Shown piece by piece: positions 32,412 through 43,415 of a stretch of DNA of 64,000 bases. The notes beneath the pieces were generated by a model. That model had not been told where the DNA came from and did not search any database. It was given only the letters and a program-made list of their open reading frames with translations. This stretch comes from Sepiola atlantica (Eukaryota > Mollusca > Cephalopoda > Sepiida > Sepiolidae). The DNA lies in NCBI GenBank assembly GCA_963556195.1, contig OY744525.1, positions 75,366,844 to 75,430,843 on the forward strand, in the 5' to 3' direction. Each line of letters opens with the position of its first letter. Position 1 is the stretch's first letter. Position numbers and translations under genes: made by a program.

Positions 32412-33757
32412 TACACTCATGAACAAAAAAAATGGGCCAGGAAAGAAATTTACAATTTATTGCACAAAAAGCTGCATTACACAAAATGCAATTAAATAAT
32501 AAACGAAAATGAGTAAAAAATATAAAGAGCAAGATATTTACTTTAATAAAAACTTAGTATGGAATGGAATTGCCCTTAGATCTTTTTAAAAGATCAATTC
32601 TTTTTATCATGCTCTCAACCAACTTGGAGCACTGTGAAGAGGAGATGTTATTCCATTCTCTTTGTACTGCTTCCCATAATTTTTCTTTGTTGGAAAAAGT
32701 TTTTCTAACTAATGCACGAGATATTATAGCCCAAATATTTTCCATTGGGTTTAAATCTGGGCTTTGGCCAGGCCAAAACATCACATCAATTGAATTATCA
32801 GTAAGCCACTTCTTTGTGACTTTTGCTGTGTATGCAGGGGCATTATCATGTTGAAAAATAATGTCATTGTTCATTTCTAACTTCTGGATGCTTGGTAATA
32901 GACCTCTTTCTAATATTTGAATGTATTCTTTGGCATTAATTGACGCATCACATCTGATAATTTCCCCAACTCCTGCAGCAGAAAAGGTCCCCCATACCAT
33001 TATTCCTCCGTTTCCATGTTTTACTGTGGTTTTTATGCAATTCGGTGAAAATCTTTCTCCGGATCTTCGGATGCAACGTTCAGGGGCATCACTGGCAAGG
33101 CAAAATCTTGATTCGTCCGACCAGAAAACATTTCTAAACCAATCTGCATCTTTCGTACCATAACATGATGCAAATGTCTTTCTGTCGCTGATGTTCTTCT
33201 TAGTTAACAAAGGTTTTTTTGCACATCTTTTTGATGAAAATCCCATTTCCTTCATCCTTCTGGATATTGTCACTCTAGAAAGAGAATTTCCTTTTGCTGT
33301 TTCGAATTGTTTGCTATGGTCAACATAAGCTTTTTTGCGATCCTTCAAAACGGTCATTTTAAGCCTGTGATCGTCCTTCATTGTGGATGCTCTGGGGCGA
33401 CCAGAACCAACTTTCCTGCTCACTGTGCCTTCAATTTCGAACCTTTGCCCAATTCTCTTCACAGCTGAAAGAGATGTTGCCACATTTTCTTCTTTCAAAA
33501 TGTCGAAAATCTGCTTGTAAGTCAAATTTGCCTGTCGTAATCCTGCAATTCGGTTTTTAATTTTTTCGTCAAGATGTCGTCTTACTTTTCTTGGACTCAT
33601 CTTTAATACTAATAATCTGAAAAATACTAAATAACAGCTAATTATTAGCAAACAAGCGATAAAAATTTTAAAAATTGTTTTCTTTCCAATTTCAATCATG
33701 GCCCATTTTTTTTGTTCCAATTTTAATCATGGCCCACTTTTTTTGTTCACGAGTGTA
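32412..33757 (-). mobile_element. Complete Tc1-like transposon, 1342 bp, TA target
   Basis: The left end is CACTCATGAACAAAAAAAAT (32414) and the right end is its complement (…GTTCACGAGTG, ending 33755). TA dinucleotides flank both ends (32412-32413 and 33756-33757). The terminal repeats are about 26 bp and differ at two or three positions. A second copy of the terminal motif TGGCCCATTTTTTTTGTTC lies just inside the right end (33700-33718), so the right end is a tandem double repeat. The transposase frame is uninterrupted. The element is inserted within repeat R, so it is younger than that repeat. Confidence 0.92.
32554..33600 (-). CDS. Tc1-family DDE transposase, intact, 348 aa
   Basis: It catalyses cut-and-paste transposition of the surrounding element by binding the terminal repeats in the nucleus. 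Residues about 5-115 form a paired-type double helix-turn-helix region with the linker motif GRPR at 67-70. The catalytic domain has D162 (in FWSDESRF), D252 (in FQHDNAPAYTA) and E287 (in SPDLNPMENIW). The spacing between the last two is 34 residues, so it is DD34E as in Tc1. A GGIMVWG motif (about 198-204) is also typical. The length fits the family (about 340 aa). I chose the start at 33600 (MSPRKVRRH). An in-frame upstream ATG at 33720 would add 40 hydrophobic residues encoded partly by the terminal repeat, which no Tc1 transposase has. There are no stops or frameshifts, so it may be active. Confidence 0.92.
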   Translation of the reverse strand: MSPRKVRRHLDEKIKNRIAGLRQANLTYKQIFDILKEENVATSLSAVKRIGQRFEIEGTVSRKVGSGRPRASTMKDDHRLKMTVLKDRKKAYVDHSKQFETAKGNSLSRVTISRRMKEMGFSSKRCAKKPLLTKKNISDRKTFASCYGTKDADWFRNVFWSDESRFCLASDAPERCIRRSGERFSPNCIKTTVKHGNGGIMVWGTFSAAGVGEIIRCDASINAKEYIQILERGLLPSIQKLEMNNDIIFQHDNAPAYTAKVTKKWLTDNSIDVMFWPGQSPDLNPMENIWAIISRALVRKTFSNKEKLWEAVQREWNNISSSQCSKLVESMIKRIDLLKRSKGNSIPY

Positions 33758-33881
33758 TATATATATATATGCGTATATATATAAGCAGTATATAAAAAGA
33801 TGTTGCATCTATTGAATTAACTTGAAATAAGATGTTTTGACTTCACCATTAATGTGACAAATGGGCCCAACTTTCTAACTG

Positions 33882-33960
33882 AGACTAGCAACATTACGTC
33901 TGTGAGAGAGAGGGTGCAGTAAAGAAGAAAGGATGGGGGCCAATCAATTTAGATAGGCTT
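33882..33960 (-). pseudogene. Short LINE ORF2 fragment
   Basis: ACTGAGACTAGCAACATTAC and GAGAGAGAGGGTGCAGTAAA match 35950-36010, part of a LINE C-terminal region on the minus strand. The copy is about 80 bp. Confidence 0.65.
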
Positions 33961-34149
33961 TTATTTAGTGCATACGTTGTTTCATGCCTTCTTCAGATAT
34001 GCAAAAGCCAAAAGCAAAATATGTTTTCACATCAGAGATAGTGTTACAAACGAACAAGAAAAGATGACTGACAAGACAAAGAGAAGAAAAGAAAGAAGAG
34101 AAAAAGGGGAAATTGAATGATAAATAGGATTTATTTCTCTTGCATTTCA

Positions 34150-34295
34150 TACGGTTGTCATGGTGGCTGCATTGATTAGCGCGTTGGATCTTGACAGTCA
34201 ATGGGGTCCAAAGTTCGAATCATGCAATTAGTAGAACAGTTGTGTTTAATCAAATTGACACTTATCGGCATAAAGGGCTCCAATAGTTGATATGT
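34150..34295 (+). mobile_element. tRNA-derived SINE (second type)
   Basis: A-box-like TGGCTGCATTGATTAGCGCG and B-box-like AAAGTTCGAATCATGC sit at tRNA-like spacing, followed by a tail with AATTGACACTTATCGGCATA. The head differs from the hammerhead-bearing type and I see no hammerhead in its tail. Confidence 0.55.
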
Positions 34296-34299
34296 AAAT

Positions 34300-35588
34300 A
34301 TTGCTTAATTCAAGCAACCAATCAGAACTCAGAGAATGGACTTGCCCATCTGAGTATAATGGAACATTCTAGCCTTCTTATAAACCGACTCTTTAGTGTT
34401 CTTTTCAAGTTTATTCGTTTGTAGCTAACTGAAACATGTTAGTGTATGTAGCAATAGGGCTCTGATAACGGATAAGGAAAAACGTTATGTTATTTTGAGC
34501 TTACTAGCAGTTATGAGGGAAGTAGTATGGTCGACACGTATGAAAGCAGTTTATGGGAGGGGGACCTTTACTTCTCTCAGATCTTCAAACGTTACATGAA
34601 GGTGTGCATTAGCGCTGAGAAGGTGAAACTCCTTTCTGCGACCTTTGATGAAAGGTGGGTGAGAACCGCGCGATTGTATCGAGTGAGAGGGGCTAGTCGT
34701 GAGTGCTACTTGGACGTGCCTTAAGCAAAAGAATATTGGGTGACTGAAACGAACATGGATCATAACCTGGTTAACTCAGCAGTAGGTTAGAGAATTTTTG
34801 ATATTCTTAGTTCATCACTTAGCTAGTGTGTGTATGGTTTTCTTTATTTGTCTCCCCTCTTTTTTTTCCGCTATTTGGTTTTGATAATTCCTCAATCCCG
34901 TCCCCAATTAGGTGACAGATTTCTTGATTTGGCAGAGATTCCGGTTACTCTTTGAAATTTTCAAAGAAGGTATAGTTTTTAAATAAAGTGTTGGGGCCTG
35001 CATTAACTTATTTGACTGGTGAATCTTCGTATCTGCCACATTTCTAGAAATGGGGGTTCTTTTTACTAACACAATTTTTTCATTGTATACATTACATTTT
35101 TTTTTTGTATATGAAATTTTTATTGTCCAAACCTCCCATTGCATATTGTTTTACATATGGGTTTTAAGTAGGATAGTTATGGTATGAGTTCTTTTGGTGA
35201 ATGGAGTATGAATGTTAAGTATAAATGAGGTATTTTGGTGAATGACGGTCATAAATGAAACTAGCTAAATTAGATTAGTCAGCAACAGTTAGTATTGATC
35301 TCCCCCTTAGCCTTGTGCCACATTCTTTATTATTATTTACTCTTGTAAATATCTTAGAAATAAATATGTGTAGCTCAATTATGCCGACAGTTCAGCACTG
35401 ACTACTAAATTCAATAAGTTCTGTATAACCACACTGATGATTCTTGGTGAAGATTAAACTATTTTAATAATTAATGACTCATTTAACTTAAACTTTGTAT
35501 TTTATTACAAAAAAGGTGAATATCCAAAACGATCAGAATGATATAAAATAGTACAAAAAGCAATATAATCTCACAAAATTAGAAGCTT
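34300..35588. other. Unidentified region with one 65-codon frame
   Basis: 34300-34800 is less AT-rich and contains an ATG-started frame (34527-34724, beginning MVDTYESSLWEGDLYFSQIF) with balanced composition, rich in charged and aromatic residues. No family was recognised; it could be part of a retroelement leader or LTR region. 34800-35588 shows nothing. Confidence 0.3.
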
Positions 35589-35589
35589 A

Positions 35590-36115
35590 ATTTTATATTT
35601 CTTTTTTTTTTATGGAAATCGCTTCAGACAAGGCATGAAGCCACTTGATGTAAGGAGATAACAAGAACAACAGATGATTATCGCAAAGACAGGAGATTCC
35701 TTCTGACCTTAGTCTTGAAAAGACCAAGGCTATAGGTAGGAGGAAAACAGTTAGCATGAAAAGAGTTCCACAAGTCTGTACTTCTTGGAAAGAAGTTGGT
35801 GGGATAGGAAGCTGTATTACAATGAGGTATGAAAACAGCAAATTGATGGAGACCACTAGACCAACGAGTCAAACGATCTGGAACAAAAAAAGCAGGGAAT
35901 AGATCACACAATTCTGAAGAACACATGCCATAATAGTACTTATAGAAAATACTGAGACTAGCAACATCACATCTGTGAGAGAGAGGGTGCAGAAAAGAAG
36001 AAAGGGTGCGGCCAATCAAATTACAGATACGTTTCTGCATCTTATCAAGATGCTTCAGATGGGGCATAGATTCACCAGCCTAAATATGACAACAGTACTC
36101 CATACATGGTCTGAT
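35590..36115 (-). pseudogene. LINE ORF2 C-terminus (jockey/CR1-like)
   Basis: The minus strand is open from about 36067 to 35678: MPHLKHLDKMQKRICNLIGR, LHPLSHRCDVASLSIFYKYY, HCNTASYPTNFFPRSTDLWN, FKTKVRRNLLSL. This is the conserved tail of jockey/CR1 LINEs (LDKVQ.RA..LI.; LSHRR.VA.LSLFY; LWNSLP; F...V). The 3' UTR follows to about 35600 (GCTTCATGCCTTGTCTGA). It is 5'-truncated, as most LINE copies are. Confidence 0.8.
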
Positions 36116-36389
36116 AAGAGATAGATAATAGCCTCAGGTGTGAGAAAGTTTTTGGAGCGATAGAGAGAACCGACTTTACGAGAAGCAGAAAGAGCAATGG
36201 ATCTGATGTATGAACTCGTTGCTTTCAATGATACTTCAATATTTTTTGCTACAAGAAAGTACTAAAGTACGAACATCTTGCAAAGATTTTTGCCGTATTT
36301 GTCTTTAACCCATTATAGCCTGTTTTTATTTCTTTACAATAATACTGTGATTTCTGTATTCACTACAGACATCGATAAACGTAAAAAAA

Positions 36390-36470
36390 AAAGTTTCATT
36401 TTATTTTCCTTTTTTTATGGAAGTCACTCCAGACAAGACATGAAGCCACTTGATGTAAAGAGTTAAAACG
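36390..36470 (-). mobile_element. Short 3' end of the same LINE
   Basis: GACATGAAGCCACTTGATGT and the preceding pyrimidine run match 35600-35660. Only the 3' terminal about 80 bp is present. Confidence 0.6.
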
Positions 36471-36479
36471 AATGAAATA

Positions 36480-37379
36480 TGTTTATGATATTGTTGCATA
36501 AGATAAACAAGGAGAGGAAGGTAGAATCACTTCAAGACGAACCAAGCCTGAAACAGACCCCTTCATCATCATTCCATCCCCTGGACTCCAAACAGACTAG
36601 TCAAAAAGTAAGCCCTTCAAGAGCCAAATAGGGAAGGAAGGGGTTACAATGGTGACTAATAAAAAAAAGTCTACCCCATAACTGGTTAAGTGGCTGACCA
36701 GAAGACCCGAAAATTTATAATTTGAAATGTGAAAATTATAAATATCAGAAAATTAGAATAAAAATATGGGGTTCATGGCTGAGAGCAAGTGTACACAGGT
36801 GGTCCTTATTCATTCCCCGAGAAATACCGGATGTGCATGCCAGTAATAGATAGATGGAGATCATAGCATCTTCACCATCGTTACTTTCTGCAATTTGTTC
36901 GATCACGTTAAACTTCCTTTTCTGCTTGTTCAAATTGGCCTCCTGTATATAGATTTTTTATTTTCTCATTTTCACTTGTGTTTATGTAATTTACTGGCAA
37001 ATAGAAAATTGCCTGATTCAAAAAACAAAATATTTTCAAAGGTTTTAAATACTTTCGATAAACATCGACAATGAGAGGGAGAGAGAGAGGGGGGGAGAGA
37101 GAGAGAAAAAGAGAGAGATATTTATAGGATGTTTTATTTTGTCTTGTTAGTTTTATTTGGTTCGTTTTTAAATATTTTCTGTTCTTTGTAGTAAAAACAA
37201 GGAAAATATCATTTATCTCTCTTAATGATACACACAAAACAGAATCTTTATTATATCCTATTATTAAACAATCATAATATATATATATATCAGTAAAAAT
37301 GCATATATATAATTCTATGTGTAAAATAGGATATTAAAACAGAAAAACAAGTTGAGTATCTATACATCAACATTTATCA

Positions 37380-37430
<51 letters not shown>

Positions 37431-37570
37431 CATATTCTTATAGATATGTATATATAAATGTACATATATATATATATATTGAAATTGATAGACCACATGA
37501 TTAAAAATATACAAAAACAATGAAATTATACATTTACACATTTACACACATATGGCTAATTTCTGATGAG
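36480..37570. other. Gene-free DNA with GA-rich and TA tracts
   Basis: A GA-rich run lies at 37068-37120. (TA)n runs lie at 37276-37291, 37391-37428 and 37458-37481. No coding similarity. Confidence 0.5.
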
Positions 37571-37996
37571 CTCTCAGAACCCAAACCTTATGATGATGCT
37601 TCAACATCAAGAAATAGGAGCCAGTAAGACTACCTCGTCACAAAATCGGCCAAACATTTTGGCAAGATTGTCTCACAAATGAGACAGAAACACCAAAAAA
37701 GCCATGGAAATAGCCCAAAAGAACCGACAGAAATACACCAAGACCTTCCATAGTATAAAAAATTGGAAGAATGAGCCAACCAATAACATACCAAATATTT
37801 TCTGGAAGATCTATCCCAGGAATATATATAGATAAGAAAGGCTCTTTAGACTGGCTCAAAAGAGCATCGCTCCACTATGATCAGGCGAGGATGATAATGG
37901 CTGCCCAAGATCAAGGCTTGATGGACAATGCTTGTAGGATGAATGGTCTCAGCAACAACAATGTGCAAGTTCTACCACACATAAGAAGAGAGTGAA

Positions 37997-38049
37997 CCAC
38001 CTGACATCCAGTTGTAAGGTCCTGCTCGGGGACGGCTACTATACAATGC
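37997..38049. repeat. 53-bp direct repeat, left copy
   Basis: It starts CCACCTGACATCCAGTTGTA and ends CTACTATACAATGC. It matches 38651-38703 at about 50 of 53 positions and flanks the 600-bp insert. Confidence 0.9.
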
Positions 38050-38110
38050 AGAGAAGGTAATTCCTGGGAGGACAGTTATAAGACAACAGAACCGATACTA
38101 CACCACACCG
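38040..38110 (-). mobile_element. Single 68-bp unit of the 49.7-kb array
   Basis: GAAGGTAATTCCTGGGAGGA followed by ACAGAACCGATACTACACC matches the tandem unit at 49735-50200. Confidence 0.6.
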
Positions 38111-38189
38111 CCCATTAAAACATATTCCAATTTAATCATTTTTTTTAATTTAAAAATGCATAGTGACAAAAAAAAATATTTTATGGTTC

Positions 38190-38240
38190 CATGGCCTTTT
38201 TGCTAAGATCAAAGTGTAGTATCTGTTCTCAACATCTCAG
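38190..38240 (+). mobile_element. U2 snRNA-derived fragment
   Basis: GGCCTTTTTGCTAAGATCAA then AGTGTAGTATCTGTTC matches the U2 5' end (GGCCTTTTGGCTAAGATCAA, GTGTAGTATCTGTTC) with a G-to-T change and the extra A shared by other copies. It diverges after position about 48 of U2 and lies inside the LINE insert. Confidence 0.8.
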
Positions 38241-38650
38241 CGATATTTGACATTTTACTAAAGCCGGAAGTAAATTATACCCCTTGAAAATGAAATTCTA
38301 AATAAGTTTTTAAACGCTATCACTTTTTTTTTACAAATATTCTTTATTTTATTTTATTTTATTTATAATTATAATAATAGTACTATCGATAAAACGATTG
38401 CGTATGTAAAAGAAAATTTGACAATACAAAATAGAACGATATATAACAGAATATTAATTTATTAAAAATGTAAAACTAAATAAATATGAAAAATGAGAAA
38501 AATCAAGATTTGTTTGAGTGAGTTAGAGATGCCAATATATAGGGTATGTCAATATATTCTTATATCATTACAATCAAATAATCATGTTTATAATAGTGTT
38601 TTGATGTTAATATAGTTAGAATAGATGGAAAACACTTTCGCATTTATTCA

Positions 38651-38703
38651 CCACCTGACATCCAGTTGTCAGGTCCTGCTTGGGCACGGCTACTATACAA
38701 TGC
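38651..38703. repeat. 53-bp direct repeat, right copy
   Basis: Partner of 37997-38049. The LINE reading continues from here. Confidence 0.9.
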
Positions 38704-39273
38704 GACATAATGGAGTGTGTAAATACCTCCATTGTGTCACATTGTAAAAACATGAATATCCAACGTAGCAGCAAGTCCTGGAACATATACCAGAAAGTAC
38801 TGTTAGAAATAAGTCATACGCAATCCGTTATGACTATACAATCCCTACAGCTACATATGTAGAAAACGGAGCTGTTAAACCTGATAGAGTGATATGGGAC
38901 AAGAGGGAGAAAGTAGCAACTCTAGTTGAAGTTAGTGTCAATAATGATGCTGGTTAAGCTGAGAGGGAAAAGATAACTAAATACCTAGGTCTTATGCATG
39001 ACATAAAAAGAAACTGGAATCTTAGGAAGATCTCCACCATACGAATAATCATAGGAGCTACTGAGCTCATGAAAAAGAATTTCAAAAACTACCTGGCGAA
39101 TATACCCGGTGAATCAAGTGCAAGAGAGATCCAAAAATATTGTGCTTAAAAATACGGTTAGAATTATAAAAAAATCTTTCGACTGGAGTCTCTAAAATAG
39201 CAGGTGATTGTTTGGCATCTGGTAGCATACCCCATCCCAGAAAAAAAAGAGAGAATATATAGGATTTTTAAAA

Positions 39274-39281
<8 letters not shown>

Positions 39282-39322
<41 letters not shown>
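39282..39322. repeat. (TA)n microsatellite
   Basis: Uninterrupted TA tract. Confidence 0.95.
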
Positions 39323-39324
<2 letters not shown>

Positions 39325-39439
39325 AATATAGATGTATGAATACATATGTACGCATGTAAGACTATTATATTAAAAAAATAAAAAACAGCAATTTTACATG
39401 TACATATTTCTCTCTCTCTCATATATATATATATATATG

Positions 39440-39545
39440 AAAAACGTAAAACCAAATCTATTATTTATGTATTCATTAACGTTTCGTTATTATTTCCACA
39501 TTTTCTCAGGATGATTGGTCTGAAGAAAATAACACACTAAGTACA
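39440..39545 (-). mobile_element. Penelope-like repeat end with degenerate hammerhead
   Basis: The minus strand has ATCCTGAGAAAATGTGG then ATAACGAAACGTTAATGAAT. The GAAACGTTAATGAAT box matches the GAAAC/stem III part of Penelope-type hammerheads, but the CTGATGA core is degraded. A TA tract (39420-39439) flanks it. Confidence 0.45.
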
Positions 39546-39784
39546 AAATATTTAGAATAATGATAGTAACAGGAGAAAAGCTTGAAAGGACCGCTTATGA
39601 AAAGATAAATTATGAGCTACAAATAGATGGTAGCAGTGGGAGAAGTTGAGTTAACTATAGAAAGTGTGGGGGGAAAATGGTAGTGGTCGGAGTTATTAAA
39701 CCATTAGGAAGGGGGACATAAAAATTCATTTGAATACTTTTTTTTATGTGATCACAATGTTGCTTTAGACTCACTTTTTATCAA

Positions 39785-40123
39785 CACACATCATCGAGGT
39801 ATTTTACACACTTCCTCTCCAGGAGGTTAGACAGACGGTCAGGTGAGATTTTGAAAATCCAGCATACTAGGTGAAGTGCACTCTAGTCTACAAAGAAATG
39901 CCTGAGCAAACCCTGTCGGCATTCTCCGGTAGAGGCGCCTTAGGCGATTAGCAATAAACTAACCCCTTCTCAAAGAGAAGATAAAAACATGGGAGGATGT
40001 ACCTACTAGGACTGAACAGGACCATACATCAGCCTGACAGCAACAATGCCACTGTCGGACTGATTGTCGAGGACGTATCATTAACTGGTACGAACGACAC
40101 CTACTCACACATCGTCGAGGTAT
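39785..40123 (-). mobile_element. SINE body related to the U2-headed family, with 18-bp target duplication
   Basis: The body (39803-40105) has CTCTCCAGGAGGTTAGACA, CTCCGGTAGAGGCGCCTTAG, CAATAAACTAACCCCTTC and GGACTGAACAGGACCATAC, all shared with 41.9, 42.4 and 48.5 kb. The flanking direct repeat CACACATC(A/G)TCGAGGTAT is at 39785-39802 and 40106-40123. The end that carries U2 in the 48.5-kb copy is a different, unrecognised sequence here. Confidence 0.75.
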
Positions 40124-40129
40124 GCAATA

Positions 40130-41940
40130 GTAAATTTTCAATCAGCCAGCATAGTGTTCATAATCTGTTTAACACGCGTAGGCATGATCTTGATCACAAA
40201 CGAAAGACGATTGAATTAATATAGAAGTCTTTATTAGCATCGATAAATAGCAGTTAAGAGAATTCTTCTGTAACATGTATCTGGAGGTATGCATCTGATG
40301 AAATCAGTGTTGCAAAAACTTTCCCGACATTTAATCTTGCAAAAATAATAACATCAATATTTTATTCATTTTAAGCAAGGAAGTCAGTACCTTCAGACAG
40401 CCTGATCTTGTAGCACCAGTTGTTTTTAATATGAATGTGCAAGGATGTGAATATTTACAATACAGAACACATTTTAAAGTTTTACACTCAGTGTTAAAAA
40501 CGGTGCGCAAAGAAGGTAAATACATTTTTTAAACTTGTAATTTCTAAAGGTCAGAACCGGTTTCATTTTCGGATCGCTTTACTATAAGCTTGAATAACAT
40601 ACACCCCCCCCTTCCCACTGGAAACATTGAAACTAATACATTTCTTTCTGAATTTTTTCATGATAATTTTAAAGTTTAAAGTTTATCAATTCATTAAAAA
40701 AAAAAACGGGAAAAAATGAAAAGAAAAAAGTTTGGGAGGAGGTAGCATTGGTCTAAGTCTTTAAAACCAGTTTTTAATGACATTTAAACTTGGTTTTGAG
40801 AATTAGCGCTTTTTTTCTTTGCAAGCCTTAGTATGTGTTTTTAGACAATCATCTAAACCAGTTGAAAAATCTGTGCAAATGTGTATTTTGTGATTTTTCT
40901 TATTTTTTCATATACGGTTGGAGACACCCAGTCTGAATATTCGACATCTGAGAGAGCAACCAATTTTTCAAGTCGCTACAATTCCTTGTTTATGTGTTCC
41001 TCGATACATTTCTTTTAAGTTTAAAAATTGGCTTCACATTCTCTTTGACTTCCAACTTTACTTTTGTCTTGATACATCTTCCAAGTCTTTCTGAAAATAT
41101 TTCAGCAAACTTATCTTTCAGCTCTTTCATTAAACTTTCTGCCACCCTGTTCTTGCTAGGTGAGGAAATAGTAATTTTATGAGAAAAACAATTTATGGGT
41201 AGTTCCCATCAATCAAATAAAACAATCTAATTCGTTCTAAATAAATTTGAATAGTTTTGTAGCACAAATTCTTTTAATTTTAGTGAATTTCCAATAAATG
41301 AAATATTATAAATGAATTCACTTTTAAAATCATTTTTTTCCCATGCACAATCTTATTCGTTTTCTTTAGTAAGAGTTTTTTTTAAATTTCTGTTTCTTCA
41401 TTTATAATTGAAACATCACTGCCGGTGTCAACCTTTTTATTCTTATGAAAATAAGCTACTTTGTAACGAAAAGAAACCTCAATTTTTCTTTTTGGCATAA
41501 CCCGCACCAAATCAAGGTTAGATTTATTTTCAAAGAAAAACAACAAAAATCTTTCTTTGAAGGTACAGCCCAAAGAAAATCTGTTTTAGGGAGGGGGGGG
41601 GGGGCTTGTCTTCTCCGGAGAAAAGAACTAAGATGACCACTCTTTGGAGAAGAGCTAGCAGTTTTGTATAATGTTGAGTTGTCGTTTCGAATCTCTCGTC
41701 ATCACTTTTGTAATGTTTGATCGCGTGTAATTAATTAACGAATAACTTAACAGGTACTTACAAATGCATACAACGGTTTATTAACAAGACCATAGGAATA
41801 TTTATTCACATGAAATAATAGTAACAGTTGTATGAATGGATTTAATTGCTTTCCACTGTAGCAATATGTGACACAAGACTGAAAGGTGGGGGAAAAAAAC
41901 AGCTCTATTGATGGGGCATACTATTTATTTATGTATAAAA
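40130..41940. other. Gene-free DNA
   Basis: No protein similarity. Poly-C at 40604-40611 and poly-G at 41586-41604. Confidence 0.5.
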
Positions 41941-41944
41941 TTAG

Positions 41945-42125
41945 CCAAGAAGGGTCACGTTGGCATTTTTTGACAGGGGCGCCTCAGACGATCGGCAATA
42001 AACCATCCGTTTCTCAAAGAAAGAAGGTAAAGCCTGGGAGAGTGCATTTCTTAGGACTGAACAGGACCATACCTCATTTCAGCAACAGAAAGGCAGCTCA
42101 CCATTGCCAGAATGAGGCCAACCGA
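41945..42125 (-). mobile_element. SINE body fragment (U2-headed family)
   Basis: Contains GGGGCGCCTCAGACGATCGG, CAATAAACCATCCGTTTCTC and GGACTGAACAGGACCATACC. Confidence 0.65.
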
Positions 42126-42149
42126 GAGATCTTTTGAGGATCGTAATCG

Positions 42150-42285
42150 TCACTTGAAGTGCAATTGTTTGGATCTCTCTTGCATTTGGTTCACCGTGTA
42201 AATTCTCCAAGTAGTTTTTTTAAGTTCCTTTTCATGAGCCCAGTGGCCACCATGATTACTGGAATGATTGAAATAATAAGAGACT
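42150..42285 (-). pseudogene. LINE ORF2 C-terminal end
   Basis: The minus strand reads IISIIPVIMVATGLMKRNLK and then KLLGEF, matching TIRIIIGATELMKKNFKNYL of the 37.6-39.1 kb element. It lies between two SINE bodies. Confidence 0.65.
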
Positions 42286-42299
42286 TTACTTTCTTTCCA

Positions 42300-42540
42300 A
42301 CTGCAGGAAGATGTAGCATAAAGCCGGAAGGTGGGGAAAAAAGCCAGCGCACCATCGAGAGGGGGGGGGGATGGGCGTGCACTCTGGTTCTGCAAAAATA
42401 GCCTGAGCAGACCCATTGGGATTCCCTGACAGGGGCGCCTCAAGCGATTGGCAATAAACCAACCCTTTTCCCAAAGAGAGAGTGCACCTTCTGGGACTGA
42501 ACAGGACCATACCTCATTCTGATACAAAAAGGTCTACTCA
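42300..42540 (-). mobile_element. SINE body fragment (U2-headed family)
   Basis: Contains CCTGAGCAGACCCATTGGGA, GGGGCGCCTCAAGCGATTGG, CAATAAACCAACCC and GGGACTGAACAGGACCATAC. Confidence 0.65.
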
Positions 42541-42741
42541 CCGGAAAGATAGTCCATTTTCGTTAGAATGGTGCCAATGACGTATCCTCAGTTGGTGTGG
42601 AAACAGCCGGCAAAACAGTTATTCTGAATGCGCGTAAAACGGTCCACTCAGACAATACTATAAATAATTATATACACTCCGGAACAGACCATTGTAAAAG
42701 GGGTGTTAGTCGTTTTCTACAATACATTATATATATATATA

Positions 42742-43220
42742 CTAGTGGGACATTGTGGAAATTCCACAGTGCTTTCTATATCAATCTGTATAATTTACAA
42801 TAATATTCCTTTTGAAATAATAAATGTTTTTTCTCCCATAAAAATAAGTGTCATTATCAGCTTAGCATCCTTGAAATAAATAAAACGAATATGGCTCTTA
42901 TATATTTATTTATTTTAAAATATATCAATTTAATTTTCTTTTAAACAAATATTCTCCCTCTTTTCACCATAAAAATAATTGTCAGCTAAATTTTCTTCAA
43001 ATCAATAAAACGAACGTCACTTTTTGAAACGTATTTAGTTAAAATCCAACTGTTTTAGTCAACGAGACAACATAATTTGATTTTGGAACCCGTAATTTTA
43101 AAATGAGTAAAGTCGGAATTTTTTCCTAAGCGAACATCTGACGACCACATTTTTTTTTAAATGTGTGCGAAAAGTGATAACGTACATACGAACATGAAAT
43201 GCCTTAGCATATTATTATAT
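42742..43220. repeat. Dispersed repeat S, copy 1
   Basis: It starts ACTAGTGGGACATTGTGGAA, with the palindrome GGAAATTCCA. It continues TCAATCTGTATAATTTA, then AATAAAACGAACGTCACTTT, and ends in ACATACGAACATGAAATG. Copy 2 lies at 43491-43960 in the same orientation. It resembles a LINE 3' UTR; no coding. Confidence 0.7.
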
Positions 43221-43337
43221 AGATGATAATAATTATAAATACAAACAAGAGGCAGTATTGGAAAATGAATGGGATAAAATTCTCTGAGACGTTGAAATAC
43301 AGACAAACTCATCTAAGCTAGAAAATCATGCATGCTA

Positions 43338-43415
43338 ATGAAGAACAAGAACAAGAACAAGAACAGCCACAGCCACAGCAACAACAACAACAACAATAAT
43401 AATAATAACAATAAC

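Larger units (their letters stand above)
31985..33890. repeat. Dispersed repeat R, copy 2, split by Tc1
   Basis: Blocks of repeat R lie at about 32040-32412 and 33758-33890. The Tc1 element sits between them at a TA site. The upstream start GCTGGCTTTACCAGCTCGCA (31988) may be its end. Confidence 0.7.
37580..39160 (+). pseudogene. LINE ORF2 C-terminal region with a 600-bp insert
   Basis: The plus strand encodes LDWLKRASLHYDQARMIMAA and VQVLPHIRRE up to about 37995. The LINE continues beyond an insert (about 38050-38650) with KSWNIYQKVLLEISHTQS, KPDRVIWDKREKVATLVEVS, EREKITKYLGLMHDIKRNWN and TIRIIIGATELMKKNFKNYL (38760-39150). The order matches an RTE/L2-like ORF2 tail with a nuclease-like block (PDRVIWDKR...TLVEVS). 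Several stops and frameshifts are present. The insert is flanked by a 53-bp duplication of LINE sequence. Confidence 0.75.

Noticed and set aside
32564..32854. Plus-strand frames over the transposase (also 32921-33163)
   Set aside because: They are shadows of the minus-strand transposase; their translations have no family features.
33601..33720. N-terminal 40-residue extension of the Tc1 transposase (a membrane anchor)
   Set aside because: The residues are translated from AT-rich subterminal sequence and part of the terminal repeat. Tc1 transposases start close to the helix-turn-helix region.
34527..34724. Small protein gene
   Set aside because: A single 65-codon frame with no homologue recognised. 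I list it only as an unidentified region.
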